A DNA stretch of 64,000 nt, taken from NCBI GenBank assembly GCA_022579005.1, contig MU401486.1, forward strand, positions 266-64,265. The letters run 5' to 3'. Within the stretch, counting starts at the first letter, position 1; each line of letters begins with the position of its first letter. Source of the DNA: Poronia punctata (Eukaryota > Ascomycota > Sordariomycetes > Xylariales > Xylariaceae). The notes under the pieces were generated by a model, which worked only from the letters and a program-made list of their open reading frames with translations, was not told the origin of the DNA and did not search any database. The translations under genes and the position numbers were made by a program. Below are positions 60,556-64,000 of this stretch, piece by piece.

Positions 60556-61589
60556 AATGAAGGCAGTCCAAATTCCAGCTACGGCGAAAAGAATTTGGGA
60601 GCCTGCCATTTTACAACCATACCATATATGATATATCAGCCAACCATGTCCAAGAAGTAAGCTGGTAAAATGGATACGATGGAGATACCTACCCTTCCTT
60701 ACTTACCCCTGAACATCCTATAATACTAAAAGCGAACAACTCTATTCGCACAACCGAACTCGCCATAACTATCTACTCACTTGGTTTTGCGTCGAGGACG
60801 GTGTCACGACACGAACATGATGACAGAAAAAACGCTTCTTACGCATTACATACACACACATATATATATATATATATTATAAGCAGTCAATATTTGCCAG
60901 ATATATCCCCCAATGAACCGGGTGACCCGATTCATCAGTCAGCAGAATGGAAGAGACAGAATCTTATTCATCCAACTCCTCGAATCAGACCCCCGCGCCA
61001 CAGGTTACAAGAAACGTAGGTCGGGCTAGGAGAAAGAAAAGGAAAAAGAGGCAGCTCTGTCCCAAGGTAGAATATATGACAAGATACTGTCACATAATTC
61101 CACTTGAGTACCTAACTTTGGGTACTTACTTACCTATTTACTTGCTTCTATCTAGCAAGTCGATACATTCATGTTGGTCAATAGGCATAGACACGAATAA
61201 AAGAAATTCATCGAGTTTAAGATAAAATTTCCTTTAGGTGTGATATTATATTTCTTAGGTGGCATCATTCCACAGTAGACATATCCTTCCCTAGTTCTCT
61301 TCTCCTGTGTTATTATTTCCACAGGTGTCTACTGCCTGCTGGGAGCACCCTCCTCCCCTTCGGAATGAGCCGCTTGGATGTTATTTATTGTGCTAAGCCC
61401 GAGAGGGTCGCTAAAACTACATATAATTGCCCAGGATTAAGCAGAGCTTTGCTCATTATCATCGGCAAAGATGCACTGTGAGCATCGCGAAAGGTAAGAA
61501 ATAATGGAGAGCCTCAAACGATATACCGTCCATAGGAACCCTCTACACTAAGACGCCGATTTCGCTTTAAGATTTGAGCTGGCTACCAT
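60556..61589. other. Convergent spacer right of the Zn2Cys6 gene
   Basis: No supported gene. An AT dinucleotide tract lies at about 60862-60878 and A-rich stretches at about 61030-61050. It should contain the 3' ends of both neighbours. Confidence 0.55.
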
Positions 61590-63544
61590 CTAAGCTTTGG
61601 CACCGCGGAGTTTTGTTCCAGGAGGATGCTCCTCGGGGCGGAATTTGCAGTAAGGATGCGTGCAAATGCCGTTCGCGACGCTAGGGCACTACGATTTCTA
61701 GATCAGCAACAAGACAAAACACAATAGGTAGTAACTAATCAGCCATGTCGTTAAACTCACGTGGTGTCCGTAGATGCAATTATCAACATCACAATCTTGG
61801 CCGTTTGTGCAAGGGTTAAGTCGGGCAAGGAATGCTATCGCGTTTCTTTCGTCTTTGTTCGGGGTGTAATCGTGTACGAAGCAGCATTCGTCGCCCTTGG
61901 CACAAGGCCCACGAAGGAAGTGATTATTACACAATTTGTTGTTATCTTTTCGCTTCTTGATCGTGTCCAAAGCCGTCTGGTTCAAGGGAATCGGTGTGTC
62001 CAGTCCCCTCGGACCAGGATTCCACGAGAGCTTCGTTGGCTGCCTTACAGCCCGAACCGTCACGTTTGCATTCTTAGGAGCCAGTGGTATCGGCAACGTA
62101 ATCTGTGGCGGCGGGCTGACCTTTGGGCTAGCCTTTTGGGTAACGGTGGCGTAAGATATACTGGTCGGACGCTCAGAGACCGAAGTTGCTGTAGAAGATC
62201 CTGACTGTCGTGACTGTACAGAATGATTGGAAACCGTGCGGCGATCTGTCAATTTATCCGACCGAAATATGTTGTTAAACCTGATGATGTCGGTGCCAAT
62301 CGCGGCAACGGCGCGCACCGTAGGACATCCCTCAAGCACAGTAATCCGCTCTTGTTTATCCGCGTTGCCCTGGATAATTTCGTCTAGGATAGGTCCAAAG
62401 GTGGCATCGTGTGACACCCCCATGATAACTTGCCTGCAGCTCGGGTTTTGCATATGGTAGATGGCATTTTCTAAGGGAACTGTCAGTGACACAAACAAGT
62501 TTCACAGGCGGCAGTCGGAATATAAATGATTCCCGCCCGGTATAAAGAAACGCGTCAGACGATGGATTCCACAGCCATCACCACAGTTGTGCCAATATGA
62601 TAGGGCGCCGCCGAAGCCTCCTGTCTACCACTCGTTTCCCGGTGGTGTAACTTAGGCTTCTGGGAACGGAGAGGCGGAGGGGCAAGAAAGCATGTGTGTA
62701 CCTTTTAGTTTCATGTTGGCGCTTTCTTTTTGTGTGCCCATGTCGACAAATTCGAAGAATGATGCTTGGTTGAAGCCCGTCACAAAATTCAACAAGTCGC
62801 TTTCTGATTCCACTGAGCCATCACGTTCCAATGCTTTATTTAGGCTTGTCATATTGGCAAACACTTTAACGAATATTTCGCAATCGGCCGCCCGAGCAAG
62901 GGATTCGGCAGCAAGGGCTCTTCGGAGTTCACTAGCAGCCTTCTTGCCACCTTCAATGCCTTGTTTGATATAGTCTTGTCGGAACTTGGGACAACGTTAG
63001 AAGATTCGAGGAGCGTGTCTAAAATCGGTTCGACATCGTGAGTGGGCTTACAATCAGACCATCCCCGTCGATCAGGAGCAATACGTATGGGTTTTGGTTC
63101 TGCATTGCGAGGTACACATTATTAATTGTCATTCTAATTCGAGATCAAGCGTAAGATAAGGTATTTGTGCCAAAGGTACCTTCAACTTGTCGTTATCAAC
63201 TGAAAAAACCTCCATTTGTTGTTCAACACTTTGCAGACGGTGCTGAAGTAGTCGTCTAGATGTGGTAGCATCGTCGAGGTCCATCTTAAGCTCTCTCATC
63301 TGCTGATTATGCAGAGTATTCTCGGCACGTATGGTAGTCTCGAGTCTTTCGGCATATATCATTAAATCCTATAGTCGGGGGAAGCAAGATCATCAGCCAG
63401 GCATGCCGACAAGCCAGGGAGTAGCCGAAGAAGGCCGGGACGTACTCTAATGAGTTGGTGAGTCGCATTGTGGTTCAGTTCGAATTCTCTGTACCGAGGA
63501 ACGAAGTCCATAATGGACACAGGCCCTTGTTCCCCCATCGCCAT
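61590..63544 (-). CDS. CCCH zinc-finger protein with DUF7923/NYN-like domain
   Basis: Six exons: 63544-63446, 63368-63180, 63099-63052, 62984-62702, 62470-61761 and 61688-61590; 475 residues. The ATG at 63544 has a good context; one at 63643 would add 33 residues. After a coiled coil (about 34-95) comes NQNPYVLLLIDGDGLIF (Asp107, Asp109), then an alpha/beta region with CEIFVKVFANMTSLNKAL and SCRQVIMGVSHDATFGPIL, as in DUF7923 proteins whose fold resembles NYN/PIN nucleases. A polar linker leads to three Cys/His clusters: CNNHFLRGPCAKGDECCFVH (C-x8-C-x5-C-x3-H, about 387-406), CTNGQDCDVDNCIYGHH (about 427-443) and CTHPYCKFRPEEH (about 452-464). It probably binds RNA; nuclease activity is inference. 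The short exon 3 carries the key Asp pair. Confidence 0.92.
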
Positions 63545-64000
63545 GGCTACGAAGTGATGGTGTATTTCGGCGTCGGCGAGGTAGTCAGATGTTGTAAGTG
63601 CGTACGTTTGTACGTGGAGGTTGTATGCTCCGGACAAAAGCACGGAGACGAGTTGTATTGTAACTTATAAGTCGTGTTGAACGTGTCTGCCAATTTACCA
63701 GTAAATACCTAAACTGGGTACGCAACGCACGTAGAAGTACGTGTTTAGTCTAGGAACTGGAAAATAAACTGGGGAATTACCTACCTACGAGCCACCAATC
63801 CCCTGCAGGAAGGCTCAAGGACCTACATGTAGGTATGTACATGTAGGTAATGTAGACGGTGGGCCTGTACAAAGGTTAGGCTATGTACCTAGTGTTCGAA
63901 GTACCTACTCGCATAATGATACACGTACGTGTAGGAGCTGTAGCACCTCGGTTAGCGTCCATTTTAGGTATACGTATGAAATACAGCGGGCAAGGGACAT
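63545..64000. other. Upstream region of the CCCH gene, right window edge
   Basis: The left part is the 5' UTR and promoter of the CCCH gene; its frame stays open to 63643. A perfect 14-bp palindrome ACCTACATGTAGGT lies at 63821-63834, followed by TACATGTA. No other gene is seen up to the edge. Confidence 0.5.

Noticed and set aside
1..64000. CRISPR arrays, prokaryotic operons, riboswitches
   Set aside because: The sequence is eukaryotic with spliceosomal introns; no spaced direct repeats of CRISPR type are seen.

Overview
The window is nuclear DNA of a filamentous ascomycete (Pezizomycotina, most likely Sordariomycetes; an order such as Xylariales is only a guess from the CCTA/TAGG-rich spacers). 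Supporting signs are short GT-AG introns of about 50-230 nt with typical donors (GTAAGT, GTATGT) and CTAAC-like branch points, fungal-specific families (DASH complex subunit, Zn2Cys6 regulator, fungal rhodopsin-like membrane protein, fungal terpene cyclase), and wide spacers full of homopolymers and short microsatellites. Fifteen protein-coding genes can be modelled, most of them with exon boundaries that keep the frame and the family alignment. No rRNA, convincing tRNA or CRISPR is visible.

Layout. 1-2.2 kb: low-complexity sequence without genes. 2.2-19.3 kb: gene-dense block with a secreted endonuclease/exonuclease/phosphatase nuclease (-), DASH subunit Dad2 (+), a TPX2-like coiled-coil protein (+), chaperonin CCT3 (+), a PRKRIP1/DUF1168 spliceosomal protein (-), a histidine phosphatase (+) and an ecdysteroid-kinase-like phosphotransferase (-). 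19.3-38.7 kb: gene-poor stretch. It holds an 828-bp transposon-like element with long terminal inverted repeats and a 9-bp target duplication, a rhodopsin-like seven-helix membrane protein (+) and a stand-alone class I terpene cyclase (-). 38.7-45.0 kb: a very large hybrid histidine kinase (-). 45-50 kb: another gene-poor stretch. 50.2-63.5 kb: an M13 (neprilysin-like) membrane metallopeptidase (-), a cytochrome b561-domain protein (-), allantoicase (+), an Upc2-like Zn2Cys6 regulator (+) and a CCCH zinc-finger/DUF7923-type protein (-).

The genes do not form one pathway. Several are housekeeping (CCT3 folding of actin and tubulin, Dad2 at the kinetochore, PRKRIP1 in the spliceosome). Allantoicase belongs to purine-nitrogen catabolism and has GATA sites upstream, as expected for AreA/NIT2 control. 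The terpene cyclase has no prenyltransferase, P450 or transporter next to it, so a biosynthetic cluster cannot be claimed. The best items for a second look are the Mutator-like inverted-repeat element, the isolated terpene cyclase, the Lys/Gly insert inside the nuclease, and a run of stem-loops near 37.8-38.0 kb. I did not find a clearly new multi-gene system.
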